Below are positions 7,667 through 8,115 of a stretch of 8,115 nt of DNA, piece after piece. Every line of letters starts with the position of its first letter. Position 1 is the first letter of the stretch. The position numbers were made by a program, and so were the translations under genes. Source of the DNA: Emcibacter sp. (GTDB lineage Bacteria > Pseudomonadota > Alphaproteobacteria > Sphingomonadales > Emcibacteraceae); NCBI GenBank assembly GCA_023142175.1, contig JAGLJX010000165.1, positions 1-8,115 of the forward strand, read 5' to 3'. The notes below the pieces were generated by a model, which saw nothing but the letters and a program-made list of their open reading frames with translations, searched no databases and was not told the DNA's origin.

Positions 7667-8115
7667 TTACCGTCTTCTCTTTTTCCGAGAAGATCTCTTC
7701 TTTTTAGGGGGGCGAACATCCTGATATTCGCTCAGTGCTTTTCCGTTGAGTTTTTGAGTTCCAGAAGCAGTCACATACGACAGGTCATAATCTGCAATAT
7801 AACGGTAATTGGTAATAGAAGCTCTGCTACTGGTGAAACTCCTTTCAAGGAAATTCAAATGGTCATTGAAATTAAAATGATCAATCTTGCGGGTCAGTCG
7901 AAACGTACCGATCAGGCTTTCCTCGCCATTTTCAGCCTTGACTTCAATGAGCGTGGGGTAAGATGACTTCTTTTTGCCTTTTTTTATTTCCTTATATTCT
8001 ATGCTGACATCGGAAAACCGGGTCAATTCCCCCGCCGAATTTTTCAGGGTCAGGACAATATCGTGACTGCCGTCTGTTTTCTCTATGGCTGATAAAAAAG
8101 GCACCGGCTGATCAT
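7667..8115 (-). CDS. protein of unknown function with basic C-terminal tail, partial, N-terminus outside window
   Basis: The frame is open across the right edge; 148 C-terminal residues are visible before the TAA at 7667-7669. A GTG inside (complement of 8102-8104) is not a credible start because the frame continues upstream. I do not recognise the family. The visible part looks beta-rich, with alternating hydrophobic and polar stretches (for example SHDIVLTLKNSAG, YPTLIEVKAENG, YIADYDLSYVTASGTQ). It includes a KKGKKK cluster in the middle and ends in PPKKKRSSRKKRRR, where 10 of 14 residues are Lys or Arg. The stretch SGTQKLNGKALSEY faintly recalls the last strand of lipocalin/AttH-like proteins, but too weakly to assign. 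It lies 107 bases upstream of the phosphatase gene on the same strand, with no clear terminator between, so it may or may not share transcription. Confidence 0.6.
   Translation of the reverse strand, partial: DQPVPFLSAIEKTDGSHDIVLTLKNSAGELTRFSDVSIEYKEIKKGKKKSSYPTLIEVKAENGEESLIGTFRLTRKIDHFNFNDHLNFLERSFTSSRASITNYRYIADYDLSYVTASGTQKLNGKALSEYQDVRPPKKKRSSRKKRRR

Noticed and set aside
7673..7693. TCTTCTC/GAGAAGA hairpin as a terminator for the right-edge gene
   Set aside because: It sits inside the coding sequence, and on the transcribed strand no T-run follows it. On the opposite strand there is no gene that would need it.

Overview
The window carries five protein-coding genes and part of a sixth. 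There is no RNA gene, mobile element or CRISPR array that I can support. Gene content and protein style suggest a Gram-negative proteobacterium, most likely an alphaproteobacterium of moderate G+C with AT-rich intergenic DNA. This is inference: the phosphomannomutase closely resembles enterobacterial CpsG, the phosphatase has a lipoprotein signal, and there is no direct phylogenetic marker.

Left part (1-1820): a GntR-family regulator (FadR/FCD-like, N-terminal 118 residues only, minus strand) is divergent from a complete guanine deaminase gene (guaD, plus strand). They share a 147-base AT-rich control region. It holds a good extended -10 element for guaD, a possible promoter for the regulator, and a short dyad that could be the regulator's operator. 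The arrangement suggests a locally controlled purine-salvage or purine-nitrogen step.

Central part (1809-7559): a minus-strand run of three genes, probably one operon. The order of transcription is a PhoA-type alkaline phosphatase predicted to be a lipoprotein, a 934-residue phosphoenolpyruvate carboxylase (PEPC) homologue, and a phosphomannomutase/phosphoglucomutase (CpsG/ManB type). The gaps are 16 and 14 bases. The last gene converges on guaD and overlaps its 3' end by 12 bases. The PEPC homologue is the most interesting object here. It keeps the family scaffold, both expected metal ligands and several arginines, yet several signature residues needed for normal PEPC catalysis are replaced.

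Right part (7560-8115): an AT-rich gap of 107 bases upstream of the phosphatase gene contains a small perfect inverted repeat. Beyond it is the C-terminal 148 residues of an unrecognised minus-strand protein with a very basic tail, cut by the window edge. No stretch longer than about 150 bases lacks a gene.
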